In this document: piece after piece, positions 16,868 through 26,213 of the stretch
How the letters are laid out: each line of letters starts with the position of its first letter
Position numbering within the stretch: the stretch's first letter is position 1
From: Pirellulaceae bacterium
Lineage (GTDB): Bacteria; Planctomycetota; Planctomycetia; Pirellulales; Pirellulaceae
Direction: 5' to 3'
NCBI GenBank assembly: GCA_023382975.1
Contig: JAHDXO010000012.1
Span: forward strand, 122,502 to 186,501
DNA length: 64,000 nt
The notes under the pieces: model-generated
What the model was told of the DNA's origin: nothing
The model's database searches: none
What the model saw: only the letters and a program-made list of their open reading frames with translations
Made by a program: the position numbers and the translations under genes

Positions 16868-17449
16868 ATGATACTATCTGGCGAAGAGATTCGAAGAAAT
16901 CTGGGCGGTAACATCGTTATCGACCCTTTCGATCCCAGGAACTTGAATCCGAACAGCTACAACCTGACGCTTCACGACGAGTTGTTGACGTACGAAGAAG
17001 TCGTGCTTGACATGCGCCAGCAGAACCGCGTGCGGCGGATTCGGATACCACAGGAAGGACTGGTCCTGAATCCCAATCAGCTCTATTTGGGCCGCACGGT
17101 CGAGCGAACCGAGACGCATTCGCTTGTTCCGATGATCGAAGGCCGATCGTCGATCGGCAGACTCGGCTTGTTCGTCCACGTTACGGCCGGGTTCGGCGAC
17201 GTCGGGTTCTGTGGCTTCTGGACGCTGGAGATGTTCGCGATCCAACCCGTGCGCATCTATCCCCATGTCTCGATCTGCCAAATTTTCTACCACCAGATCG
17301 AAGGCGATTTCCGGGCCTACAGCAGCGATAAGTACCAGAACAATCGCGATATTCAGCCCAGCATGTTGTTCAAGGAATTGAATCCCGAAGCTCAGCGGCA
17401 CGATCCGCAGTTGAAGCTGCCGTTCGGCGATCAAGAATCCGTGTATTGA
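16868..17449 (+). CDS. dcd: dCTP deaminase
   Basis: A 193-residue dCTP deaminase of the trimeric dUTPase-like superfamily, converting dCTP to dUTP (or dUMP in the bifunctional type). The active-site stretch 'EGRSSIGRLGLFVHVTAG' with the conserved Arg-Ser-Ser and the following 'GFWTLEM' with the catalytic Glu are present; 'NPNSYNLTL' near residue 27 is the family's N-terminal motif. Length fits the family. The ribosome site is weak (AGGCA). It is followed by adk with 15 bp between them, a nucleotide-metabolism pair. Confidence 0.95.
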   Translation: MILSGEEIRRNLGGNIVIDPFDPRNLNPNSYNLTLHDELLTYEEVVLDMRQQNRVRRIRIPQEGLVLNPNQLYLGRTVERTETHSLVPMIEGRSSIGRLGLFVHVTAGFGDVGFCGFWTLEMFAIQPVRIYPHVSICQIFYHQIEGDFRAYSSDKYQNNRDIQPSMLFKELNPEAQRHDPQLKLPFGDQESVY

Positions 17450-17464
17450 AAAGGAGATGCGACG

Positions 17465-18097
17465 ATGAGAATGATTTTGGTAGGTCCCCCCGGCGCCGGA
17501 AAAGGGACTCAGGCAGCCGAACTGATCGACCGACTGAGGATCCAGCACCTATCGACCGGCGATATGCTGCGCGCGGCCGTCGCTCAAGGAACTGCCTTGG
17601 GCAAGCAGGCGGACGGGCACATGCGATCCGGCGGATTGGTTCCGGACGATTTGGTGATTCCCATCGTGATCGAACGCATCAAGGAGCCGGATTGCCAGAA
17701 CGGTTTCATCCTGGACGGATTCCCTCGCACGCAGCCCCAGGCGGAGGCACTGGACCGGGCACTCGACGCCGCCGGCGTGACGCTCGACGCCGTGGTCCTG
17801 ATCGAGGTTCCGGATGACCTGATCGTCGAACGGATCACCGGACGGCGCATGGATCCGCAGACCAAGATCATCTATCACCTGCGATTCAACCCGCCGCCAG
17901 CCGAAATCGCCGACCGGTTGGAGCATCGCAAGGATGACACCGAAGAGGCGTGCCGCGCGCGGCTTGGCAAGTACCACAGCGAGACGGCCCCCATCATTCC
18001 CTATTACGAAGCGCGCGGCCTGTTGCGCCGCATCGACGGAGTCGGCGCCCCCAAGGACATCACGGTGCGCACGTTCCAGGCCCTCGGTTTGGCTTGA
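17465..18097 (+). CDS. adk: Adenylate kinase
   Basis: A 210-residue adenylate kinase interconverting AMP, ADP and ATP. The P-loop 'GPPGAGKGT' is at residues 7-15, 'LSTGDMLR' starts the AMP-binding domain, 'DGFPRT' is conserved, and 'ERITGRRMDP' starts the LID. The LID lacks the four Cys of zinc-containing forms. The family Arg residues 'CRARLGKY' follow. AAGGAG precedes the ATG; the gene is downstream of dcd on the same transcript. Confidence 0.97.
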   Translation: MRMILVGPPGAGKGTQAAELIDRLRIQHLSTGDMLRAAVAQGTALGKQADGHMRSGGLVPDDLVIPIVIERIKEPDCQNGFILDGFPRTQPQAEALDRALDAAGVTLDAVVLIEVPDDLIVERITGRRMDPQTKIIYHLRFNPPPAEIADRLEHRKDDTEEACRARLGKYHSETAPIIPYYEARGLLRRIDGVGAPKDITVRTFQALGLA

Positions 18098-18118
18098 CGC
18101 TTCGCCGTTTGAACGGTC

Positions 18119-18149
18119 CCGGCCAGCGCCCAAGTTCGTCGCTGGCCGG
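18119..18149. terminator. Hairpin between convergent adk and GlsB-type gene
   Basis: CCGGCCAGCG (18119-18128) pairs perfectly with CGCTGGCCGG (18140-18149) around an 11-nt loop. The 10-bp GC-rich stem lies 22 bp after the adk stop and 11 bp after the stop of the convergent gene, so it can serve both directions. No T-tract follows. Confidence 0.55.
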
Positions 18150-18159
18150 CAACTGGTGC

Positions 18160-18447
18160 TCAGCCCATCGGACGTCTGTTTTGGCGAGACAGGAAGCCGA
18201 TCACGGCGACGAAAAGCGCTGCGCCCAGGACGGACCAAACGACCGGGAACTGGGAGCCTCCGATGTTCAGCATCAGCAGCTCGGGAAGTCCGAGAGTCCG
18301 CTTGAGCCAGACACCGATCAGCGATCCGATGAAGCCCAGCGCAATGGCGACCAAGCACCCTCCGCGCGAGTACCCGCTGATCGCCTGACCAATCATTCCG
18401 CAGACACCCGCCACGATCAAGAGAACCAAGAAATCAACTAAGCTCAT
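18160..18447 (-). CDS. GlsB/YeaQ/YmgE family membrane protein
   Basis: A 95-residue protein with three hydrophobic segments ('DFLVLLIVAGVCGMIGQAI', 'GGCLVAIALGFIGSLIGVWL', 'VVWSVLGAALFVAVIGFL') and the Gly-rich spacing of the transglycosylase-associated/GlsB stress family. The biochemical role of the family is unclear; members are often induced by stress. A strong AAAGGAGAG ribosome site precedes the ATG. It is last in the glycogen/trehalose gene row. Confidence 0.85.
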   Translation of the reverse strand: MSLVDFLVLLIVAGVCGMIGQAISGYSRGGCLVAIALGFIGSLIGVWLKRTLGLPELLMLNIGGSQFPVVWSVLGAALFVAVIGFLSRQNRRPMG

Positions 18448-18480
18448 CGTTCTCTCCTTTTGTCTTCAGGCCGTACGTTG

Positions 18481-18509
18481 CCCGCCGCGAAGAGCGTCTT
18501 CGCGGCGGG
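18481..18509. terminator. Strong 13-bp hairpin
   Basis: CCCGCCGCGAAGA (18481-18493) pairs perfectly with TCTTCGCGGCGGG (18497-18509) around a 3-nt loop. It lies between the coiled-coil gene and the GlsB-type gene, 80 bp after the former's stop. It could end or attenuate the long operon before the last gene, or protect the 3' end of the upstream mRNA. There is no T-run. Confidence 0.55.
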
Positions 18510-18589
18510 GAAAGCCTACCGTTGTTGTCGCCGATCGCTCGGCAGGTGTTCGCACTAAAATAGCCATTATCTCTGCCGTCGCACGCAGC

Positions 18590-18877
18590 TCACTTGAACT
18601 GTGATTTGGCGCTCTGAATTCCTTCACTCAGGGCTTCCCAGGCCAATTCCATGCCGGCCCGCAGCTCCTGCCACGCCGCCTCGCTCGCTTCCCGCAGGCT
18701 CTGCAACCGGACGACCGCGTCGTCCCGCTTGGCCCGCAGTTCGGTCAGCTTTCGATCGTAGGTCTTGCGCGCGTCGGCGCCGATCTCTTTCGCTCGCGCC
18801 TCGAGCTTGTCGATGTCGGCATTCCATTCATCCAGCTTCGCTTGAAGCTTCTTGACATACTCGTCGCGTTTGGACAT
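18590..18877 (-). CDS. Small coiled-coil protein (stress-type)
   Basis: A 95-residue, charged, entirely helical protein: 'YVKKLQAKLDEWNADIDKLE' starts a heptad pattern that continues to about residue 70, followed by 'AWQELRAGMELAWEAL'. This resembles short coiled-coil proteins annotated as sll1863-like stress proteins. No signal or membrane segment. ATG 18877 has AAAGGAGAA upstream. Possibly co-expressed with the trehalose genes. Confidence 0.8.
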   Translation of the reverse strand: MSKRDEYVKKLQAKLDEWNADIDKLEARAKEIGADARKTYDRKLTELRAKRDDAVVRLQSLREASEAAWQELRAGMELAWEALSEGIQSAKSQFK

Positions 18878-18911
18878 CGTTCTTCTCCTTTCGATAGGCA
18901 ACGTGGATGGG

Positions 18912-21900
18912 TCAACTTGCGTCCGCGGCCAGCAAGGCGACGGGAAACGCGGACAGCATCTCGGCTGCGCGAATTCTGCGTTGGTCCGCCGAGCAGACTT
19001 GCCCGGTGAATTGGTTCATCAAGGCGGTCGGCACGTCATCGGGCAGGACGATGTTCGTATCCTCCCAAATCGACTCGCCGACCGGAGCGGACGACGGCTC
19101 GGCCTGACCGGGCCGGGATGTCAATTGGGCCAGCAGACGTGGAACCGCGACAATGACGGTTTGTTCGGGATGCTCCCTCGCCGCAGGCAAACGCCACGCG
19201 AACGCAACCAGGTGATTGGCCCAGGCGCCTTCCACCGTCAGCGGCAGGTAGTGGCCCGTCTGGAAAAGGTCGGCGTGATGCTGTCGGATCTGCAAGGTCC
19301 GCCATGTCACGAACAACTTGATGCGAGGATCGCGCGGCGACGCACCCAAGTGTCGCGCCAGTTCCGCCAGCGCGCCCTCGCCCAAGGCGATTCGGGTCTG
19401 GAGTTCATCGAGCAGCCTGCGTCGAACTTCGAAATCGACGGGCCGCCGGTTGTCGGGATCGACAAGACTGAAGTCCCAAAGTTCCTGTCCCTGATAGATG
19501 TCCGGCACGCCAGGCGACGTCAATTTGAGCAGCACCTGCGACAAGGCCGAGTACAGGCCCCAGTCGAGTACCTGTTCGTGAAACTCGCGGAAGTCCGTCA
19601 GGAAACGGTTCTTGGGATCGTTTCGCAGAGCCGTTCGGACGAAGTGCTGCACCGCCTCGTCGTAGCCGGGGTTGGGGGCGAGCCAACTGGTATGGGCTTT
19701 CGCTTCGTGAGTCGCCTTTTCCATGTACTGCACCATGCGTTCGATCAATTGCTCGTGCTCCGCGGCGCCCGCTGGCTGCAGCGGCCAGATCCCGACCAGG
19801 GTTTGGTAGAACAAATACTCGTCGTTGCGACTGGGCGCCGGTTGCCCATCGATGTCGTGAAGCAATCGCCGGTTCAAGCGAGCCCAACGGTTCACGGCCT
19901 TTCGCCAGATCTGCGGGATCTCGGCCAGCACGTTGATCCGCGCCCGGGTATCCTCGCTACGTTTGGTGTCGTGCGTCGAGGTGCAGGTCATCGACAGCGG
20001 ATGCGATGCCCGTCTGGCCAGGTTGTCGGCATGGAACTGCTGGATGGTCAATGCGGGCCGAGCCGGTTCGCCGCCCACTTCGTTTGCCGAGGCGAGCGGA
20101 TAGAAGCGGTAGAAGGCGGTGTCTTCCACGCCCTTGGCGACCACCGGACTTGTCACCTGTTGAAACCTGCCCACGAAGAAATCTCGCTGGCGGCGGATCG
20201 AATCGTTCAGATTCGGCGGCTCCTCCAGCAGCAGAACCCCGCGGATGAAATCAAATTCGCCGGTGCCCATCGCGGGATTCAGTCGCTTGGCGTGCGCCAC
20301 GGCCCGGCCGATGACCTCCCGGTCGCGGTCGCTGACCGAGTCGCCGCGGATATAGGTCCGGTACACGGGAAATGACGCCAGAATGGCCCGCAACGCGGAC
20401 CGCAGTGCATTGAGCGTGTAGTCTCGCGAAGAACGATGCCGCTCGGAGATCCGGTTCAGTCGATGCGCCAGCAGGTGGAGTTCGCTGGACATCGCAACGC
20501 GGAGGATCAACAGCTTGCCACGGTGGGCGATTTGCTGGAAATCGGTTGGCTCCTGAGTGAACCGGCCGTAGGTCTTCAGCATTTCGCTAAATCCCGCCGG
20601 ATCCATGAACGTTCCGTTGACCGAATTCAGGAAGTCGTAGCCCGTCGTTCCGGCGGTCGGCCATTCCAGCGGAAGCGGCTCGTGAGGCCCCAGGATCTTC
20701 TCGACCACGACGTACAGAGGCGGATCGTCACGCCCCACCTCCGTCGCCGCCGTACCGCGGGGCTCGTGCGTTGCGATGTTGCCGGGCGCAGACCTTCCGC
20801 GTTCCGGTTGGATGGCCGAAAGAACGGTCTGCACGATGGTGGCCTCGAAACCGTTCTCGTGATTGCCGTCCGCGGGAGCGCTGTCGGGCATCGCTTCCGG
20901 ACGGTCGTACTCGCTCGCCAACACGCGACGTACGGTCTCTTGCACATATCCCTCCTGGAGCCGCCAGAGATATTCGAGCGGATCGAACAGGCCGTCGACG
21001 TGATCGATGCGCAGGCCATCGATCTTGCCTTCGGCTAGCAGTTCCAGAAGCAGAGCGTGGCTCGCCTCGAAGACGTGCCGTTCCTCCGTGCAAACGGCGG
21101 CCAGATCGTTGATATCGAAGAAGCGGCGGTAATTGATTTCGTCCGCGGCAGTCTTCCAGTATGCCAGCCGGTACACCTGGGCGTTCAATAACCGCTCGAG
21201 CGCATCGAAACTGGCGGGATTTCCCGGCTGTCCGTTTAGTTGCCGCAGGTTGGCCTCCACGTGCGCGGCCAACTCGGGCGACCTCGTAAGCAAGTGGCGG
21301 ATGCGGTCTTTGATGACTTCCTTTTCTCGCTGCCGCTCCTCCACGGCCGGCCGATCCGTCTTGTTGCGGTCGGGCAGATGCTGCGACGCAGTCAGGATGC
21401 TCTCCAACTCGCGCACATCCTCGTCATCGTTCGGTCTGGCGGTTTTCAACTCCTCCAGTCCCACGGCGAGAATCGCGTCGTAGGTCTTCGGATCCACCGG
21501 CAGTTCGCAGCCCGAGGAATCGATGTGAAACGCACCGTTGCCGTACTTCACGTTCAGGCAACCAGCCTCCAGGGCATCGCCAAACTGCCGGTCCAGGATG
21601 GGCAGGAGCACCTTGTTGCGCAATTCCACTTTGATCGGATTCCAGTCGATGTCGAAATAGTCCGCATACGGCGAACTCGGGCCGTTCTCCAAGACGTCGG
21701 TCCACCAGCGGTTCTCGCCGGGCGCGGCACTCATGTGGTTGGGCACGACGTCCAGAATCTGTCCCATGCCGTGCTGGTGAAGCGTTCGAACAAACGTCTC
21801 GAACTCGTCGTCCGACCCCAGTTCCGGATTCAGCCGAGTGTAGTCGATGACGGCGTAGCCATGTGAACTGCCTCGGCGGGCCATCAGGCAGGGGGCGGCG

Positions 21901-22079
21901 TAGACATGGCTGATGCCCAGCGTGTTCAGGTACGGCACCAAGGCCGAGGCATCCCGGAACGCCATGTTCCCGCCCTGGAACTGAAGGCGATACGTCGCCC
22001 GCGGCCGGCAACGCCGTTCCGCCAACCGTCGCTGGACGGCCGCGAGCACCGCTGCCTGTGAGTCAGTTTGTTCGTTCAT
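18912..22079 (-). CDS. treY: Malto-oligosyltrehalose synthase
   Basis: A 1055-residue GH13 enzyme that isomerises the reducing-end alpha-1,4 bond of maltodextrin to an alpha,alpha-1,1 bond. Early motif 'PRATYRLQF' near residue 22, 'DVVPNHMS' (region I), 'LRIDHVDGLFDP' (region II with nucleophile), 'VVVEKILGPHEPL' (general acid region) and 'CTSTHDTKRSEDTRAR' (region IV and beyond) are typical of TreY. At 1055 residues it is longer than many TreY proteins (~700-950), the extra length being partly in a linker around 415-450 ('ATEVGRDDPPL'). It follows treZ by 118 bp and supplies the substrate of TreZ. Confidence 0.95.
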   Translation of the reverse strand: MNEQTDSQAAVLAAVQRRLAERRCRPRATYRLQFQGGNMAFRDASALVPYLNTLGISHVYAAPCLMARRGSSHGYAVIDYTRLNPELGSDDEFETFVRTLHQHGMGQILDVVPNHMSAAPGENRWWTDVLENGPSSPYADYFDIDWNPIKVELRNKVLLPILDRQFGDALEAGCLNVKYGNGAFHIDSSGCELPVDPKTYDAILAVGLEELKTARPNDDEDVRELESILTASQHLPDRNKTDRPAVEERQREKEVIKDRIRHLLTRSPELAAHVEANLRQLNGQPGNPASFDALERLLNAQVYRLAYWKTAADEINYRRFFDINDLAAVCTEERHVFEASHALLLELLAEGKIDGLRIDHVDGLFDPLEYLWRLQEGYVQETVRRVLASEYDRPEAMPDSAPADGNHENGFEATIVQTVLSAIQPERGRSAPGNIATHEPRGTAATEVGRDDPPLYVVVEKILGPHEPLPLEWPTAGTTGYDFLNSVNGTFMDPAGFSEMLKTYGRFTQEPTDFQQIAHRGKLLILRVAMSSELHLLAHRLNRISERHRSSRDYTLNALRSALRAILASFPVYRTYIRGDSVSDRDREVIGRAVAHAKRLNPAMGTGEFDFIRGVLLLEEPPNLNDSIRRQRDFFVGRFQQVTSPVVAKGVEDTAFYRFYPLASANEVGGEPARPALTIQQFHADNLARRASHPLSMTCTSTHDTKRSEDTRARINVLAEIPQIWRKAVNRWARLNRRLLHDIDGQPAPSRNDEYLFYQTLVGIWPLQPAGAAEHEQLIERMVQYMEKATHEAKAHTSWLAPNPGYDEAVQHFVRTALRNDPKNRFLTDFREFHEQVLDWGLYSALSQVLLKLTSPGVPDIYQGQELWDFSLVDPDNRRPVDFEVRRRLLDELQTRIALGEGALAELARHLGASPRDPRIKLFVTWRTLQIRQHHADLFQTGHYLPLTVEGAWANHLVAFAWRLPAAREHPEQTVIVAVPRLLAQLTSRPGQAEPSSAPVGESIWEDTNIVLPDDVPTALMNQFTGQVCSADQRRIRAAEMLSAFPVALLAADAS

Positions 22080-22197
22080 AGTTCCTCATCCTTCCCAACA
22101 AGTCATTTGTGCCCGAAGCCAGCGCTGAGTGAAATCGGATATCAAATCCTAGCGACCTCGGCACAGGCAGCACCTGAATTCTCGCGCTCCCCCACGG

Positions 22198-24069
22198 CTA
22201 CCAGGAGCCGAAGATCAAAAGTTCGTACGGATGCAGTTCCGATACTTGCTCGCCCAAGTCGCGCGAGCCGCCATACACGGCCGCTTCCGTGCTGAACCGC
22301 AGTTCGCCATCTCGCCGATCAGCCTCGGGTAAGGGCTGCCGTTCGGCGGACAGATTCGCCACGGCTCGCAGACGCGGCGAATCGCCACGATCCACCAGCA
22401 ACACGCTGGCTTCCTCGTCCGGCCGCTCGCGATTTCCGACGATCCGCGCAACCGTATACTGGCGGTCCTGCAACGGCGGCCAGGTTCGCCTGGCCGCCAA
22501 GAGATCGCGGTACAGCCGTCGCAGGCAGGCATGAAACGAGCCTTCCGCCCACTGCCAAGTCAACTTGGCCGATTCGAACGTCGCTTCATCCTGCGGATCG
22601 GGGATCCGCGAGGTCCATTGGAAGTCGAGCGCGGCAAACTCATCCCGGCGTCCGCGTCTCACGGCTTCAACCAGTCCTTCGTCGCCGAACGAACAGAAGA
22701 ACGGGAACGGATTCTGCTCGCCGTACTCCTCGCCCATAAACAACATGGGCACGCACGGCGAAATCAACAGCAACCCGCAAGCCAAACGCTGAGCCGGTTT
22801 CTGCAGATAGGACGCCGAGCGGTCGCCCAACGCCCGGTTGCCGATCTGATCGTGATTGTGAACGCAAACGACGAACTTGGTTCGATCGCGGGCCTCGACG
22901 CGGCTGCCGTGCCTCCGTTTTCGGAAGGGACTGTAGCAGTCGTCGTACACGAACACGTGCTCGAACGCTTTGGCCAAGTGCTCCGCGCGTCCGAAATCCT
23001 GGTAGTACCCTTCCCGGTCGCCGGTGAGCAGCGTGCGAACGCTGTGGTGGAAATCGTCGCTCCAAACCCCGTCCAAACCATAGCCGTTCCGTTGCGGCGG
23101 ATCGATCAAGCGGACATCGTTCTGGTTGCTCTCGGCGATCACATGCACCGTCCGGCCTTGCTCGCTGGCGATCTGCTGGACGGTCTGCTGAAGTTCCGCC
23201 AGGATGTGCCGCGTTCCGAAATCGTAGATCGCATGGACCGCATCCAGACGAAGTCCGTCGACGCGGAAATCGCGGACCCACATCTGTGCGTTTTCGAGGA
23301 TGTAATTTCGAACGGCATCCGACCAGGGACCATCGAAATTCACTCCGTCGCCCCAGGGCGTATGGTAGCGATCCGTGAAATAGTGCCCGAAGCTGCCCTG
23401 GTAGCTTCCCTCCGGGCCGAGGTGGTTGTAGACGACATCCAAGATGACGGCCAGGCCGGCCTGATGAGCCCGGTCGACCAGACGCTGCAAGGCGCGCGGA
23501 CCTCCGTAGCTGTTCTGGACCGCGTAAGGAAACGCACCGTCGTAACCCCAATTGCGATCCCCGGGAAACTGGGCGACCGGCATCAACTCGATGGCGGTCA
23601 CTCCCAACTCTCGAAGATCCTCGAAACGCGACGCGACGCCGTCGAATGTTCCGGCCCGAGTAAAGGTGCCGACATGCAGTTCGTAGATCACCAGATCCTC
23701 GCGAGCCACACCTTTCCAGTCTGAATCGGCCCAGCGATACGTCTCGGGAAAGAAAACCGCGGACGGCAAGTGGACCCCGTCCGGTTGCCATCGCGAGGCA
23801 GGATCGGGCAACTCGCGGCCGTCGGCCAGCCGATAGGCGTACCGCGTTCCTTCGCGAACGTCGCGATCGGCGAACACGTGATAGCCCTGGTCTTCGGCTG
23901 TCATCAAGAATGCGTCCCGTCGACCGTCGCGGTCGATCACCAACTGGACCGCGTCATGCTTGGGCGCCCAGAGTCGCCATTGCACGGAATCGTCGCGCCG
24001 CCGGGTCGCTCCGGGCACGCCGTGAACGGGCTCCTCGAACGCCGACTCCTTCTCGTCAGTCTTCGGCAT
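22198..24069 (-). CDS. treZ: Malto-oligosyltrehalose trehalohydrolase
   Basis: A 623-residue GH13 enzyme releasing trehalose from maltooligosyl trehalose. An N-terminal CBM48-like beta domain (~28-110, 'WRLWAPKHDAVQL') precedes the barrel: 'DVVYNHLGPEG' (region I), 'DGLRLDAVHAIYD' with nucleophile Asp276, 'VIAESNQND' with Glu313, and 'VCVHNHDQIGNRALG' with the third carboxylate. 'DAVHAI' after the nucleophile and 'GNRALGDR' are TreZ-specific. The stop of malQ lies 6 bp upstream of its ATG. Confidence 0.96.
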   Translation of the reverse strand: MPKTDEKESAFEEPVHGVPGATRRRDDSVQWRLWAPKHDAVQLVIDRDGRRDAFLMTAEDQGYHVFADRDVREGTRYAYRLADGRELPDPASRWQPDGVHLPSAVFFPETYRWADSDWKGVAREDLVIYELHVGTFTRAGTFDGVASRFEDLRELGVTAIELMPVAQFPGDRNWGYDGAFPYAVQNSYGGPRALQRLVDRAHQAGLAVILDVVYNHLGPEGSYQGSFGHYFTDRYHTPWGDGVNFDGPWSDAVRNYILENAQMWVRDFRVDGLRLDAVHAIYDFGTRHILAELQQTVQQIASEQGRTVHVIAESNQNDVRLIDPPQRNGYGLDGVWSDDFHHSVRTLLTGDREGYYQDFGRAEHLAKAFEHVFVYDDCYSPFRKRRHGSRVEARDRTKFVVCVHNHDQIGNRALGDRSASYLQKPAQRLACGLLLISPCVPMLFMGEEYGEQNPFPFFCSFGDEGLVEAVRRGRRDEFAALDFQWTSRIPDPQDEATFESAKLTWQWAEGSFHACLRRLYRDLLAARRTWPPLQDRQYTVARIVGNRERPDEEASVLLVDRGDSPRLRAVANLSAERQPLPEADRRDGELRFSTEAAVYGGSRDLGEQVSELHPYELLIFGSW

Positions 24070-24075
24070 CAGCCG

Positions 24076-26208
24076 TCATCCTTCCGTTTCGGTGGGTTCG
24101 GTTCGCCGTTTTCGCAGCCGGTCGATGACACCGAGAATCCGCTGGACATCAGGCATTTCGCTGAACGAGTCGAAGGTCCACCTGGCTTTGCGTTGCCAGT
24201 TCGGGTATTCGCGGTACGTGCCCGGGCGATTTTGCGGTTCGGTCTCGCCCCACAGGTCTTCCAGGTTGACCAGCACGATTCCCGCATCGCTCGCGGCCAG
24301 GAAGGCTTCGCACGCCTGCAGCACCTGGGCGCACTGGGGTTGGTCGGTGTCGAGCAGTCCCCTGCCGATCAAGAAATCGACCAGCCGATCGCGCAATTGT
24401 TGGCGCCGCTGCTGTTCGAGATCGGCTTCTTCCTCGTCGAACAGGCCCATTTGCACGCGGTCCTGGATGTCCAGACCTTGCCAGTACGCGGCGAACTGGG
24501 GCATGTCGTGGGTATTGACGCTGGCCACCGACGTCGCCGGCACGTCTCGCAGCGCCGTTCCCTTTTCCGGATTCGTTTCGTACTGCAGTACGTACATGTC
24601 GTCCAGCCCGTGCCGAGTCAGGGCGCGATCGACCGCGGGCGGAACGGTCCCCAGGTTTTCGCCGACGATCCGCGCCCCGAAGCGGTGCGACTCCAATGTC
24701 AGGATGGCGCACATTTCCTCCAGCGCGTACCGGACGTAAACGCCCTCCTGCGCGGAAAATCCTCGCGGAATCCAATACAGTCGGTGCATTCCCATCACGT
24801 GGTCGAAACGCAGCACCCGCGCGTGCCGCAGGTGATTTCTCAACGCGCGAATGAAATAGGCGTATCCCTGCTGGCGCAGTTGCCCCGGATGAAGCGGGGG
24901 AAATCCCCAGTCCTGTCCCCGGGTGAAGAACGAATCCGGCGGCGCGCCCCCCGAAGCCTCGCGAACAAACAGACCTCGCTCGCGCCACACGTCGTAACCG
25001 CCGCCGTTGACTCCCAACGGGAAATCGAGATACCACAGCAACTGCAAGCGATCTGCTCGGTCCTTCAACGACTCGAGCTGTCGATCGACCTGCCACTGGG
25101 TGTACAGATGGTACTGGAAGACGGCGGGGTCGTAGTCGTCCGGCTCGACCGTCCCGTCGCGGAGCCGCTCGGGCCAGGCAGGCCAGGCAATCTTCTGGCG
25201 TTCGCCCACCGCGCGGAATTCCGCGAATCGTTCGAGTTCGGGGTGCTGACGGCAGTACTCGGTCAGCGCCTCGCGGCGCGGCGAATCCTGCGCGAAAAAC
25301 GACGCGGCCAATGCTTCCAGGATTCGGCGTTTCCTTTGCATCTCGGCGGGATAGTCGATCAGTTCTGCGAAGGGCGTTTCCTCGCGACGCCCGCTCGGCG
25401 GGCTCGATTCCATCCATCGGCGAGCTTCGCCGCAGCCCTCGAATTCCGGGATCTGTTCGGGATTCAAATAGTACTCGTTCCAAAAAAGTCGGCTCGCGGG
25501 ATTGTAGGGGCTGGGATCGTCCGTCAATTCCCACAGGGTCGAAAGCAAGGGCAGGGTGGCGACCAGATTGCCGCCGCGATCCGCGGTCCATTGCATCAGC
25601 GCTTCGAGATCCGCGAAATCACCTCCTCCCCGACTCGACCGCCGATGCAGCGCGTACAGAGGCAGGAACACGCCCCAAATCCGTTGGCGATCAGTGTCGG
25701 TTTCGCCGTACGCGCGCAAGGGAGCGGCGATCACCAGGCTCTCTCCACGCAGGCTTCCCACTTCCAGGCTCAGCCGGTGGTAGCCCCAGGGAAGTCCGCC
25801 GGGCAACTCCATGGCTCGCCGGCTGTACTCGACGCCCTCGACCGATCGACGCCGCAGCACCGGCAGCTCGCGGACCGAGCCCGATCGTGTCAGGGACGCT
25901 CCGTCCTCCAGGTCGATGCGCAACTGGTACTCCGCGTGCTGCATCGACTCGGGCAACTGCAACCTCGCGACGGACTTTCGGCCGTCGAATGCGACCAGCA
26001 CCGGCTCGATCATCTGCCGCCAGATCTCTTGCCGACGGAGCCGAACCGCGCCGGGCAGGTCGGCCGGCGAGTCGACGGGAGCCCCCAGCAGTTGCAGAAT
26101 GCGCAGCACGGCCGCTTCCGAAGATCGTCGCGGGCGCTGCCAGACGTCGACGTAGGTCGTGCGCACTCCGTACAGTCGAGCGAGTGTCGATAGCGGTTCT
26201 CGATACAT
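24076..26208 (-). CDS. malQ: 4-alpha-glucanotransferase (amylomaltase)
   Basis: A 710-residue GH77 disproportionating enzyme that transfers maltosyl and larger units between alpha-glucans. Conserved GH77 motifs: 'LRFDHVMGMHRLYWIP' with the nucleophile Asp, 'IVGENLGTVP' with the acid Glu, and 'NTHDMPQFAAYW' with the third Asp. An N-terminal ~150-residue beta domain precedes the barrel. The frame continues far upstream inside the treS-mak gene, but homology begins at ATG 26208, 5 bp after the treS-mak stop, so I use that start. Confidence 0.94.
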   Translation of the reverse strand: MYREPLSTLARLYGVRTTYVDVWQRPRRSSEAAVLRILQLLGAPVDSPADLPGAVRLRRQEIWRQMIEPVLVAFDGRKSVARLQLPESMQHAEYQLRIDLEDGASLTRSGSVRELPVLRRRSVEGVEYSRRAMELPGGLPWGYHRLSLEVGSLRGESLVIAAPLRAYGETDTDRQRIWGVFLPLYALHRRSSRGGGDFADLEALMQWTADRGGNLVATLPLLSTLWELTDDPSPYNPASRLFWNEYYLNPEQIPEFEGCGEARRWMESSPPSGRREETPFAELIDYPAEMQRKRRILEALAASFFAQDSPRREALTEYCRQHPELERFAEFRAVGERQKIAWPAWPERLRDGTVEPDDYDPAVFQYHLYTQWQVDRQLESLKDRADRLQLLWYLDFPLGVNGGGYDVWRERGLFVREASGGAPPDSFFTRGQDWGFPPLHPGQLRQQGYAYFIRALRNHLRHARVLRFDHVMGMHRLYWIPRGFSAQEGVYVRYALEEMCAILTLESHRFGARIVGENLGTVPPAVDRALTRHGLDDMYVLQYETNPEKGTALRDVPATSVASVNTHDMPQFAAYWQGLDIQDRVQMGLFDEEEADLEQQRRQQLRDRLVDFLIGRGLLDTDQPQCAQVLQACEAFLAASDAGIVLVNLEDLWGETEPQNRPGTYREYPNWQRKARWTFDSFSEMPDVQRILGVIDRLRKRRTEPTETEG

Positions 26209-26213
26209 GGCGG

